Shown here one piece after another: positions 24,874-33,074 of a DNA stretch of 64,000 bases. Position numbers and translations under genes: made by a program. The notes under the pieces are model-generated. The model worked only from the letters and a program-made list of their open reading frames with translations. It searched no databases and was not told the origin of the DNA. The first letter of the stretch is position 1, and every line of letters starts with the position of its first letter. Source of the stretch: Bacilli bacterium (GTDB taxonomy: Bacteria; Bacillota_I; Bacilli_A; RF39; UBA660); contig JAGAFD010000010.1 in the NCBI GenBank assembly GCA_017612805.1, forward strand, positions 1-64,000. The letters are read 5' to 3'.

Positions 24874-25458
24874 ATGGATAAAATATTTGTAAATTGTGGT
24901 GGTTCATTATATCAATATGATTCTAAAAAAGATGTAATGGACTTTTTTGAAGATTGTATATATGGAAGCGAAGGGTCAGAAAGAGATAGATATACTAATA
25001 TTTATTTTTCAGTAAAAGAACATTTAAATGATAGTAAGAGATGTTTTACTGATGGAACATCACATGTATATGATAGTAATATTGATCCAGATGAAATAGA
25101 TAGTTTAGATGAGAGTATATTAAAAACTCATTTTAATATATCTAAGTCTGATTTATTAGAATTTAAAGCTAATAGATGTCTATCAATTAATCATAGTAGA
25201 ATTTATCCAAGAACAATGGAAAGATATAACAATTTTGAAGAACTATACGATGACTACTTATCTAAATCAAAAGATAAGTATTTTTATTTGTTTGAAGACA
25301 ATAAAATTATATGTTTTGATACAACAGCAGATGGTTCTGATAAATATTGGTGTGAGGAATTTCCTATTAAAGATTATGAATATGCAAATAAGTGGTTAAA
25401 TGGTGAAATTGAATATGGAGATTATTTAAATTCTAAAAAGGAGGATATTGAAATATGA
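24874..25458 (+). CDS. Hypothetical protein, 194 aa
   Basis: It starts at ATG 24874 behind GGAGGT. It is soluble and acidic, with KIFVNCGGSLYQYDSKKDVM near the N-terminus and KYWCEEFPIKDYEYANKWLNG near the C-terminus. No domain is recognised. Its start lies 2 nt after the previous stop and its end overlaps the DUF2958 gene by 4 nt, so the three genes are translationally linked. Confidence 0.6.
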   Translation: MDKIFVNCGGSLYQYDSKKDVMDFFEDCIYGSEGSERDRYTNIYFSVKEHLNDSKRCFTDGTSHVYDSNIDPDEIDSLDESILKTHFNISKSDLLEFKANRCLSINHSRIYPRTMERYNNFEELYDDYLSKSKDKYFYLFEDNKIICFDTTADGSDKYWCEEFPIKDYEYANKWLNGEIEYGDYLNSKKEDIEI

Positions 25459-25793
25459 AATTATTAACAAAAGAAATAGAAGAAAAATTCAATAAATATC
25501 CATTTGGTTCGCAAGATGGATTAGGTGGTAAATCTGAAGTATTGGTAAAATATTTTAATCCTTGTGGAGCTGGCACATGGTTAATTACTGAGGCAGAAAA
25601 AGAAGATAATGATTGGATTTTATTTGGATATTGTAATATTACAGATTGGGAATGGGGAACTGTTTCTTTAAATGAATTACAAAATTATAAAGGTCCACTT
25701 GGATTAGGAATTGAAAGAGATTTATATACTGGTAATAGCAAATATATAGAAGATTTTGTTGATTATCCTTATGATAAAGAACCAGAATTATAA
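25455..25793 (+). CDS. DUF2958-family protein, 112 aa
   Basis: KLLTKEIEEKFNKYPFGSQD, then VLVKYFNPCGAGTWLITEAE and FGYCNITDWEWGTVSLNEL match the DUF2958 family, small proteins that are very common in conjugative elements and have no proven function. AAAAGGAGG precedes the ATG. It overlaps the previous gene by 4 nt and is followed 8 nt later by the coupling protein. Confidence 0.8.
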   Translation: MKLLTKEIEEKFNKYPFGSQDGLGGKSEVLVKYFNPCGAGTWLITEAEKEDNDWILFGYCNITDWEWGTVSLNELQNYKGPLGLGIERDLYTGNSKYIEDFVDYPYDKEPEL

Positions 25794-25801
25794 GAGGAAA
25801 T

Positions 25802-27916
25802 ATGAATACTTTATATGTAATAATTGCTATATTAATTGTTATTTTCTTAATTGGATTTATATATATAGAACCTATCTTAATGAAACATAAAGTTAAAAAT
25901 GATAATGAATATGGTTCAGCAAGATTTAGTACAGATGCAGAAATAAAACAAAACTTCAACAAAGAAAATGTAAATCACATAAAAGAGGCAGGTTTTCCTG
26001 TTTCTTTTAGTAAGAATTTAAAGTACATATATTTTGATAGAGAAACACCACATTATGTGTATTTAGGTTCTACTGGATCTGGTAAATCTGTGACTGCTGT
26101 AATTCCAACATGTACTTTTATTTCTAAAGCAAAGAAAAAAAGAAGTGTTTTTATCACCGACCCGAAAGGGGAGATTTATCAAACAACATCACAGATGTTT
26201 AAAAATCGTGGATATAAGATTATTACAATTGATTTTAGAAATCCAGAGTTATCAAATAAGATTAATATTCTTGAACCAATAATTGAAGAATATGAAGAGT
26301 ATATGAAATATGAAAAAAAATCAATTGAAATGCAAAATAAGATATCTCTATTAACTAATCAAAATAGTGAATTAAAAGCAAAATTAAAATCAATAAAACT
26401 AAGTGCAATTAATATTTCTAGAATTAATAATAAAATTGCCGATAATCAAAATATTATTAATGAACTTAATAATGAGAAAATGAATTACACAAATAATTCC
26501 ATGTCACATTATGCTGAAACTAATAGACTTATATCATCACTTGCAACAATGGTTATGCAAGAAAAAGTTGAACAAAAAGATCCATTTTGGAATGAATCAG
26601 CTAAGAATTTATTAGAAGGTTTAATTGGATTCTTTTTAGAAGAATATAAGGAAGGTAACATTACACGAGAAAAAATAACGATGACTTCTATTCGTAAGTT
26701 TCAAAATAGTTCTATGGAAGAAAATAATAATAAAAAATTTAAAGATTATATAAATAAAAAAGAATATGGTAGTAAATCAAAAGATGCTCTTGTAAGTATT
26801 TTAAGTGCTAGTGACAATACCTATAAATCAATTACAGCAGTATTTGGTCAAAAAATGAATATATTTGATGATATAAATGTAGCTAATGTAACAAGTATAA
26901 GTGATTTTAAATTTAATGAATTAGGTAAAGAACCTGTTGCTTTATATGTTATAGTACCTGATGAAGATAAGACATACTTTACTTTAGTTACAATAATTGT
27001 AGGTTTATTATATAGAGATTTAGTTAAACTTGCTAATAGTACAGAAAAGAAAAAACTACCGTATGAAATTGATTTTATACTAGATGAATTTGCAAACTGT
27101 CCTCCACTTGCAGATATTGAAGCAATTGTTTCAGTTGCAAGATCAAGAGGTATGCATTTTCATTTCTTCATTCAATCATTTTCTCAATTAGATAATGTAT
27201 ATGGCAAAGAAGTAGCACAAATTATTCTTGATAACTGTGGATTAGTTTATTTAAAAACAAATACACAAGAAACGGCAGAAGCTATTTCAAAGAGATTAGG
27301 AAAGAAAACTATAGAATCAAATAGTGTAAGACAATCAATGTCTTTATTAAATTATAATGGTGATAGATCTACTAATTTAATTGGTAGAGATTTAATGACA
27401 CCTGAAGAAGTAAAACAATTACATTATAAAACTATAATATTTCCTATAATTGGCTTTCCAATATTTAGAGATACAATTCTATATAATAAATTTAGTTGCT
27501 ATGAATCCGGCAAAGTAGAACGAGAAGCTTGTCCTTTAAAAAACTTATCTTATACTTATTTTACTGTTGAAAATATAAATCATGAAGTTCCTAATAAAAA
27601 GAGAGGAGCTACTAAAGATGAAAAAGAATATTATGCTCAATTAGAACTTGCAGATAAAGAAAATTTAAGACCAGTTGAACTAATTATAGAAAAGATATTT
27701 AAATTGGATTATGATATAAAATACAATGTCGAAGCTAATCATAGGGTTCACATGTCTGTAAAAATTAATAGAGAATTAAAACAAAGAGAAAAAACATTAT
27801 TAAGTACAAAAATAAAAACAGAATTTTATCATACTGAAATAAAAGAGGAAGAAGAAAAAACAATTATTAATATATATAATGAGAATCCTAATTTAAGTTT
27901 AGGTTTAAGAGGTTAG
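25802..27916 (+). CDS. VirD4/TraG-type coupling protein
   Basis: This 704-residue membrane ATPase connects the relaxase-DNA complex to the secretion channel. An N-terminal helix (LYVIIAILIVIFLIGFIYI) is followed by GSARFST. Walker A YLGSTGSGKSVT lies near residue 86-97, SVFITDPKGE near residue 116, and Walker B DFILDEFANCPPL near residue 424, followed by ARSRGMHFHFFIQSFSQL, all typical of TraG/VirD4. A coiled-coil insert of about 60 residues (about 170-230) is present. A terminator follows at once. It is the last conjugation gene of E2. Confidence 0.92.
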   Translation: MNTLYVIIAILIVIFLIGFIYIEPILMKHKVKNDNEYGSARFSTDAEIKQNFNKENVNHIKEAGFPVSFSKNLKYIYFDRETPHYVYLGSTGSGKSVTAVIPTCTFISKAKKKRSVFITDPKGEIYQTTSQMFKNRGYKIITIDFRNPELSNKINILEPIIEEYEEYMKYEKKSIEMQNKISLLTNQNSELKAKLKSIKLSAINISRINNKIADNQNIINELNNEKMNYTNNSMSHYAETNRLISSLATMVMQEKVEQKDPFWNESAKNLLEGLIGFFLEEYKEGNITREKITMTSIRKFQNSSMEENNNKKFKDYINKKEYGSKSKDALVSILSASDNTYKSITAVFGQKMNIFDDINVANVTSISDFKFNELGKEPVALYVIVPDEDKTYFTLVTIIVGLLYRDLVKLANSTEKKKLPYEIDFILDEFANCPPLADIEAIVSVARSRGMHFHFFIQSFSQLDNVYGKEVAQIILDNCGLVYLKTNTQETAEAISKRLGKKTIESNSVRQSMSLLNYNGDRSTNLIGRDLMTPEEVKQLHYKTIIFPIIGFPIFRDTILYNKFSCYESGKVEREACPLKNLSYTYFTVENINHEVPNKKRGATKDEKEYYAQLELADKENLRPVELIIEKIFKLDYDIKYNVEANHRVHMSVKINRELKQREKTLLSTKIKTEFYHTEIKEEEEKTIINIYNENPNLSLGLRG

Positions 27917-27942
27917 TCTTTATGGCTAACCTTCTTTTTTTT
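27911..27942 (+). terminator. Terminator of the conjugation operon
   Basis: GGTTAG (27911-27916) pairs with CTAACC (27926-27931), followed by TTC and a run of T residues. It overlaps the stop codon of the coupling-protein gene. Confidence 0.7.
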
Positions 27943-27952
27943 GCAATTTTTT

Positions 27953-27981
27953 TTGACAAAGCTCGACATAGGTGTTATACT
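27953..27981 (+). promoter_or_regulatory. Strong promoter for the UAGUA-repeat RNA
   Basis: TTGACA (27953-27958), 17 bp, TATACT (27976-27981) is a near-consensus sigma-A promoter. No coding ORF with an RBS follows; the structured RNA at 27986 does. Confidence 0.7.
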
Positions 27982-27985
27982 TATA

Positions 27986-28146
27986 TTGTTGTTAGCTACT
28001 GAAGTAGTATTGTAGTAGGTAGTAATGTAGTATGGTAGTATAGTAGTAGAAGTATTGTAGTAATGCAGTAAAGAAGTATTGTAGTATTGTAGTATAGCTA
28101 ACAACAAAGCAGTAGATCGTCTGCTAGTACAGGGACGATTTTTTTT
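27986..28146 (+). ncRNA. UAGUA-repeat non-coding RNA closed by a perfect 13-bp stem
   Basis: TTGTTGTTAGCTA (27986-27998) pairs perfectly with TAGCTAACAACAA (28095-28107). Between them lie about 96 bases made of imperfect GTAGTATT/GTAGTA repeats, nearly free of C, so this loop should be open. A terminator hairpin ATCGTC/GACGAT with eight T residues (28116-28146) ends the unit, and a near-consensus promoter begins it. AGCAG/CTGCT (28108-28112 with 28121-28125) could compete with the terminator. There is no plus-strand ORF with an RBS. It fills most of the gap 27917-28253. Confidence 0.6.
28116..28146 (+). terminator. Terminator of the UAGUA-repeat RNA
   Basis: ATCGTC (28116-28121) pairs with GACGAT (28134-28139), followed by eight T residues. 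Confidence 0.65.
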
Positions 28147-28182
28147 GTGCACTAGAAGATTACCTCGAATCTTTACACGAGA

Positions 28183-28211
28183 TTGACAAAAATGCCATTT
28201 TATGCTAGAAT
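28183..28211 (+). promoter_or_regulatory. Promoter for the ANL enzyme gene
   Basis: TTGACA (28183-28188), 17 bp, TAGAAT (28206-28211), about 40 bp before ATG 28254. GGAGGGG is the RBS. Confidence 0.65.
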
Positions 28212-28253
28212 AATGGGCATTAAAAAAGCGAAGGAGCTTTTGGAGGGGTTTAT

Positions 28254-30044
28254 ATGGGAAATAAGTATTGGAGAAGTACTCCAATCAAGGAGTTTAATGC
28301 TGAACAAACGATGTATTCGTTAGTTACTGATGAAGCAAAAAATGATTTAGATTTAGAAGCTGTAGGATTTATGGGTTCTTCTATGAAGTATGGAGAATTA
28401 TTTGAATCTGCAGATGCTTTAGCAAAATCATTTAAAGCTATGGGAGTTAAAGAAGATGACAATGTTGCAATTTTAACAATAAACATGCCATTAGTACAAC
28501 AATGCTTATTATCATTAAGTAAAATTGGGGCAACAATGTCTTGGATAGATTTAAGAACACAAGAAAGAGATATGGTTACATATATTAATAATACTAACAG
28601 TAAAGTTGTAGTAGTATTTGAAGATATGTTACCAGTTGTTCAAAATATAATTGATGATATAACAGCAGAACGAGTTGTAGTTGTATCACCAAAACAATAT
28701 TTAAATCCAGCTATTAGAGTTTTAGCTAATTTAAAAGATAAAAAAGAAGGTAAAAAGATTGTTATGCCTTCTGATGATAGATTTGTTACATATTCTGACT
28801 TTATAAAAGAAGGAAGACATACTGCTGATGTAAGTACTGCTAACTTTAAACTTGATAGACCATCACTTATTGTTCAATCAAGTGGTAGTACAGGTAAAGC
28901 AAAACAAATTGTTCATACTGAAAGAAATATAAATTCTCAAGTACAAAAAATGGCTTACATGGATTTTCCGTTTTATAAAGGAAATACAATGTTCGTTGCA
29001 GTTCCACCATTTATTATTTATGGTTTAGCTACTTCTACATATAGTAGTTTAGCATTTGGAATGAAAGCTGAAATGTGTCCATTTGTTGATGAAAACATAG
29101 TTTATAATAATTTAGGTAAATTTGATGTTTCATTTGCTGTACCATTACATTATAGATATGTTTATGAACAATTAACTAAATTAAGAAGTGATATTGATCA
29201 ATTACAAAAAAGTAATGATTTAGCTTCTAAAAAAGAATTAAAAACAAAATTAAAAGAATTAGATAGAATTTTAAAAGGTTTAGATAGAGCACAATTATTT
29301 GGATCAGGTGGAGATAAAATCACTTGTGAAGAAGTTGTTAATATGCAACATGCATTTAATGTTCCAATTGCTAATGGATTTGGTAACAATGAATGTATGG
29401 GACCTACAATAGTTTCACCTATGTATGTTAATAAACCAGGAACTGTTGGAGTGCCATTACATGGTATTGAAGTTAAATTTGTTAATCCAGAAACTGGTGA
29501 AGAAGTAAAACAAGGTGAAGTTGGTGAATTATATGTTTCATCAGATAGTTCATTCAAAGAATATTTAAATAATCCAGAAGAAACTAATAAAGTTAAAATT
29601 ACCGATGAAAATGGAAAACAATGGATAAAAACTGGTGACTTATGTGTTATGGATCAAGATGGATTTATAACTCCAGTTGGTAGAAGTAGAAGATTAATTA
29701 TTAGTGATGGATTTAAAATTGCACCAGATACAATAGAAGATGTAATTACTGCATTACCTTATGTAAAAGAATGTATTGTAGTTGGTGTTCCAGATGAAAA
29801 ACTTGGTACTGTTCCAATGGCATTCGTTGAGGTTGCTGAAAATGTTGATTTCAATGATGTAGCTGAAGAAATTAAAAATAAATGTGCTGAAACAATTCCA
29901 GCATATGAAATTCCTAAATACTTTGAACAAGTTGATGAAATCCCATATACTCCAAATGGAAAACATGATTTTAGAAAACTTGAAGAATTAGGAAAAACAA
30001 AAGTTGAAGAATTAAAAGGAACTGTTAAAGTTTTAAAAAAATAA
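28254..30044 (+). CDS. ANL-superfamily adenylate-forming enzyme
   Basis: This 596-residue enzyme would activate a carboxylic acid as an acyl-adenylate, usually for transfer to CoA or a carrier protein. The P-loop VQSSGSTGKAKQIVHT lies near residue 204, NGFGNNECMGPT corresponds to the A5 motif, and KTGDLCVMDQDGFITPVGRSRR near residue 462 holds the conserved Asp and hinge. YTPNGKHDFRKL carries the catalytic Lys near residue 571. An insert of about 35 residues rich in Lys and Leu (about 305-345) is present. No thioesterase, carrier or reductase is adjacent, so the substrate cannot be read. It has its own promoter and terminator, as a monocistronic cargo gene of E2. Confidence 0.88.
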   Translation: MGNKYWRSTPIKEFNAEQTMYSLVTDEAKNDLDLEAVGFMGSSMKYGELFESADALAKSFKAMGVKEDDNVAILTINMPLVQQCLLSLSKIGATMSWIDLRTQERDMVTYINNTNSKVVVVFEDMLPVVQNIIDDITAERVVVVSPKQYLNPAIRVLANLKDKKEGKKIVMPSDDRFVTYSDFIKEGRHTADVSTANFKLDRPSLIVQSSGSTGKAKQIVHTERNINSQVQKMAYMDFPFYKGNTMFVAVPPFIIYGLATSTYSSLAFGMKAEMCPFVDENIVYNNLGKFDVSFAVPLHYRYVYEQLTKLRSDIDQLQKSNDLASKKELKTKLKELDRILKGLDRAQLFGSGGDKITCEEVVNMQHAFNVPIANGFGNNECMGPTIVSPMYVNKPGTVGVPLHGIEVKFVNPETGEEVKQGEVGELYVSSDSSFKEYLNNPEETNKVKITDENGKQWIKTGDLCVMDQDGFITPVGRSRRLIISDGFKIAPDTIEDVITALPYVKECIVVGVPDEKLGTVPMAFVEVAENVDFNDVAEEIKNKCAETIPAYEIPKYFEQVDEIPYTPNGKHDFRKLEELGKTKVEELKGTVKVLKK

Positions 30045-30051
30045 TAAAATG

Positions 30052-30091
30052 AAAACTATAATGTCAAATTATAGTTTTTTTGTGATATAAT
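30052..30091 (+). promoter_or_regulatory. Terminator followed at once by an extended -10 promoter
   Basis: AAAACTATAAT (30052-30062) and ATTATAGTTTT (30068-30078) form an 11-bp stem ending in T residues, which terminates the ANL gene. The T run leads directly into TG-A-TATAAT (30083-30091), a promoter for the kinase gene. The same fusion of terminator and extended -10 occurs at 32261-32296. Confidence 0.7.
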
Positions 30092-30115
30092 GGTAATGAT
30101 AGGGTGTGGTAATAG

Positions 30116-32272
30116 ATGAAAGGTACAATATTTTTAACTGTATCAGCTCTGATTTATACAGTAGCAACAACATTTATATTTTTTAAAAAAGATACTATAA
30201 ATAAATTAGAAAATAGAATATTTAAAAAACTTTTAATAGCAACAATTTGTGGAATGTTTTTTGAATTATTAATAATTCCATTCGCAGAAGTTCCTATATT
30301 TAGTACTTTGATACCAAGATTTTTCTTTGTATGTTTAATTATATGGTTAATGATATTCTTTATGTATACATTTGCTGTAACTACATTTAAAGAAGATGTG
30401 CCAGAAGAAGAAAATATTAAAAAATATAAAGTATCTCATATTGTTTTTATGATTATTAATTTAGTACTATGTATTTTAGTTTATACTTTACCAATGGAAT
30501 TTGTATCTGTTGGAGATTCTAAATATATTACTGGACCAGCAACTAATGTGTTATTTGCAACAAATGGAGTTTATGTAACTTTAATGAGTATTTTAGTATT
30601 AACTCATTTCAAAAAAGTTCATAAAAAAGGATATATACCAATAATTGCTTTAATAATATTATTACTTCTTGTTGGAGTTATTCAAAGTTCGCACCCTGAA
30701 ATGTTACTTGCTAATGGAGTATTTGGATTTATTATATATCTTATGTATCACACTATTGAAAATCCGGATTTAAAAATGTTAAGACAAATGGAAATAGCAA
30801 AGAACCAAGCTGAAAGGGCAAATAATGCTAAGTCTGATTTCTTATCAAGTATGAGTCATGAAATAAGAACTCCATTAAATGCAATTGTTGGATTTAGTGA
30901 AGATATTCAAAGTCATAAAGATACATGTGATCCTGAAATCGTTGAAGATGCAGATTATATAATGGAAGCATCTAAAACATTACTTGAAATAGTAGGTAAT
31001 ATACTTGATATAAATAAAATTGAAAGTAATAAAATGGAAATAACAGAAGTTAAATATAATTTTAAAGAAGAAATAGAACAACTTGGTAAAATAGATGCAA
31101 CTAGAATTGGTGAAAAGAATATAAACTTTAAAATGAATTTAGCACCAGATATTCCATATGAATTAATTGGTGATAAAACTCATATCAAAGAAATAGTTAA
31201 TAATTTACTTACAAATGCAATTAAATATACAGAACAAGGTGAAGTAGAGTTAAATGCAAAATGTATAAATAGAAATAATATATGTAACTTAATTATAAGT
31301 GTTAGAGATACTGGTAAAGGTATCAAAGCCGAAAATATAAATAAGTTATTTACTAAATTTGAAAGATTAGATGCTGAAAAGAATTCAACTACAGAGGGAA
31401 CAGGTTTAGGACTTGCAATAACAAAAGCACTTGTTGATATGATGGGTGGTAAGATAAATGTTCAATCGCAATTTGGTAAAGGTTCTATCTTTGTAGTACA
31501 AATACCACAAAAAATAAGTCAAATGGCAAATCCAGATCAAACTGTTCAAATTAATATAGCACCAATCAAACAAGCTATGACACAACAACCAGTTGAACAA
31601 CCTAAAGTTGAAAATATTATGCCTCAACCAAAAATTGAAACTCCTGTTCAACAACCAACTGTTTCAGTAGTTACACCTACAGAATCAGTAACATCAGGAT
31701 ATGATGGTAAAAAAATATTAATAGTTGATGATAATAAATTAAATATCAAAGTAGCTCGTAGAGCTTTAGAAGGATTTAATTTTGAAATTGAAGAGTGTTA
31801 TGATGGACAAGAGTGCTTAGATAAAGTTGTTAATGGTAATGAATATGATTTAATCTTAATGGATATTATGATGCCTAATATGAGTGGTGAAACAGCAATA
31901 GCTAAATTAAAAGAAAAACCAAACTTCAATATTCCAACAATAGCCCTAACAGCTGATGCAGTTGCTGGAGCTAGAGAAAAATATTTAAGTGAAGGATTTG
32001 TTGATTATATTGCTAAACCATTTAATAAAGATCAAATAAAAGAAAAATTAGATTTAGTATTTGGTGGAGATAGTTCATCACCAGTTAATCAATCAGAAAT
32101 TTCTAATACAGAAGATGAAGTTGTAAAAGCATTTTCTGATATGTCAAAACCTATAAAGGAAATAGATGTACCAGAAACAGCACCAAAATATGATCCAACA
32201 GTTGATAGATTTAAAGATGCTGAAGTTCATGTAATAGCTGATAATACTAATAAAAATGAGAGTAATGAGTAA
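30116..32272 (+). CDS. Hybrid sensor histidine kinase with C-terminal receiver domain
   Basis: This 718-residue membrane kinase has about seven hydrophobic helices over residues 4-215 as sensor. The dimerisation domain SDFLSSMSHEIRTPLNAIVG carries His 248, the ATPase domain has LLTNAIKYTEQG, DTGKGIKA and GTGLGLAI, a proline/glutamine-rich linker spans about 460-520, and the receiver domain ILIVDDN to LILMDIMMPNMSG carries the phosphate-accepting Asp near residue 583. KPFNKDQIKE is the conserved Lys region. A 60-residue acidic tail follows. No separate response regulator or Hpt protein is nearby, so the output is unknown. It has its own promoter and terminator. Confidence 0.92.
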   Translation: MKGTIFLTVSALIYTVATTFIFFKKDTINKLENRIFKKLLIATICGMFFELLIIPFAEVPIFSTLIPRFFFVCLIIWLMIFFMYTFAVTTFKEDVPEEENIKKYKVSHIVFMIINLVLCILVYTLPMEFVSVGDSKYITGPATNVLFATNGVYVTLMSILVLTHFKKVHKKGYIPIIALIILLLLVGVIQSSHPEMLLANGVFGFIIYLMYHTIENPDLKMLRQMEIAKNQAERANNAKSDFLSSMSHEIRTPLNAIVGFSEDIQSHKDTCDPEIVEDADYIMEASKTLLEIVGNILDINKIESNKMEITEVKYNFKEEIEQLGKIDATRIGEKNINFKMNLAPDIPYELIGDKTHIKEIVNNLLTNAIKYTEQGEVELNAKCINRNNICNLIISVRDTGKGIKAENINKLFTKFERLDAEKNSTTEGTGLGLAITKALVDMMGGKINVQSQFGKGSIFVVQIPQKISQMANPDQTVQINIAPIKQAMTQQPVEQPKVENIMPQPKIETPVQQPTVSVVTPTESVTSGYDGKKILIVDDNKLNIKVARRALEGFNFEIEECYDGQECLDKVVNGNEYDLILMDIMMPNMSGETAIAKLKEKPNFNIPTIALTADAVAGAREKYLSEGFVDYIAKPFNKDQIKEKLDLVFGGDSSSPVNQSEISNTEDEVVKAFSDMSKPIKEIDVPETAPKYDPTVDRFKDAEVHVIADNTNKNESNE

Positions 32273-32296
32273 TCATTACTTTTTTTGTGGTATAAT
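32261..32296 (+). promoter_or_regulatory. Terminator plus extended -10 promoter before the macrodomain gene
   Basis: AGTAATGA (32261-32268) and TCATTACT (32273-32280) with loop GTAA form a perfect terminator over the kinase stop codon, followed by T residues and TG-G-TATAAT (32288-32296). Confidence 0.75.
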
Positions 32297-32318
32297 GTTA
32301 TATAAGAGTGGTGATAGT

Positions 32319-33074
32319 ATGGGAAAGCTTTATTTATTAACTGGTGATTATATATTAAATTCCAAAGGTAAAGATGCCATTGTAAATGCTACAAATAAGT
32401 ATATGGCTTATGGAAGTGGAATCTGTGGAGTTATTTATCAAAATGCAGGACATAGTTTAGAAGAATATTGTCATAATACATTCCCAACTGATATGGTTAA
32501 TAATGAAGTTAGAATAACACCAGGATTTAACCTAAATATGGATATAATCCATGTGTTAGCCCCAAAAGCTTATGAAGAATCTAATCCAATAGAAGAATTA
32601 CTCAAAGGATATAAAAATATGCTTGATGAAATTTTAAAACATAATTATAAAAATGTTTTATTATGTAGTTTAGGAACAGGTATTCATGGATATAAACATG
32701 AAGATGTTGCAAGACCACTAATATTTTTATTAAATAACTTTTGTAAAATAAATGATGTTAATTTATATTTAAATAATATATATCCACTTTATAAAGATAT
32801 TTATTTAAAAGAATATTTAAACATTAATGCACTTAATTTGAAAAATGATTTATCTAAATTAGATATATCAAGTATGAAACAATATTTGATTGATAATTCA
32901 TTAAGAGAAAATGATATTAAAAATAAATATAAAGAATTTGTAAAAGATAAAGAATTAGAAGATTTATGTTTAACAGAAAAATTAATTTGTTTGCAATATA
33001 CATTAGATAATTTTGATGTTAACAAAGATCAAATAATGATATTAGTAGAAAGTATGGGTGATTTAGATGAATGA
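32319..33074 (+). CDS. Macrodomain protein (ADP-ribose binding or hydrolysing)
   Basis: This 251-residue protein has an N-terminal macrodomain: LLTGDYILNSKGKDAIVNAT, then NKYMAYGSGICGVIYQNAG (nucleotide loop) and LLCSLGTGIHGYKHEDVARPL (phosphate loop). Macrodomains bind or remove ADP-ribose. The C-terminal 90 residues are helical and unassigned. ATG 32319 has GTGGTG upstream; the longer frame from 32256 runs through a terminator and is rejected. It overlaps the GmrSD-like gene by 8 nt, so the two are co-translated. No DarT-type transferase is adjacent. Confidence 0.85.
   Translation: MGKLYLLTGDYILNSKGKDAIVNATNKYMAYGSGICGVIYQNAGHSLEEYCHNTFPTDMVNNEVRITPGFNLNMDIIHVLAPKAYEESNPIEELLKGYKNMLDEILKHNYKNVLLCSLGTGIHGYKHEDVARPLIFLLNNFCKINDVNLYLNNIYPLYKDIYLKEYLNINALNLKNDLSKLDISSMKQYLIDNSLRENDIKNKYKEFVKDKELEDLCLTEKLICLQYTLDNFDVNKDQIMILVESMGDLDE

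Noticed and set aside
27998-28095. CRISPR array or type III toxin-antitoxin RNA repeats
   Set aside because: The repeats are short, irregular GTAGTA units with no unique spacers and no Cas genes. No ToxN-like toxin follows; the next gene is an ANL enzyme with its own promoter.
28101-28146. T-box leader for the ANL gene
   Set aside because: The conserved T-box sequence and specifier stem are not found, and the downstream gene has its own promoter after the terminator.
27913-28284. Minus-strand protein of 123 aa
   Set aside because: It is low-complexity translation of the repeat RNA region with no RBS, and it overlaps the promoter and terminator of that RNA.
32256-32318. Longer N-terminus for the macrodomain protein
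   Set aside because: This frame would start before a terminator and run through the promoter; ATG 32319 has a suitable RBS.
32319-33074. DarTG toxin-antitoxin system
   Set aside because: Only a macrodomain is present; there is no DarT-like ADP-ribosyltransferase next to it.
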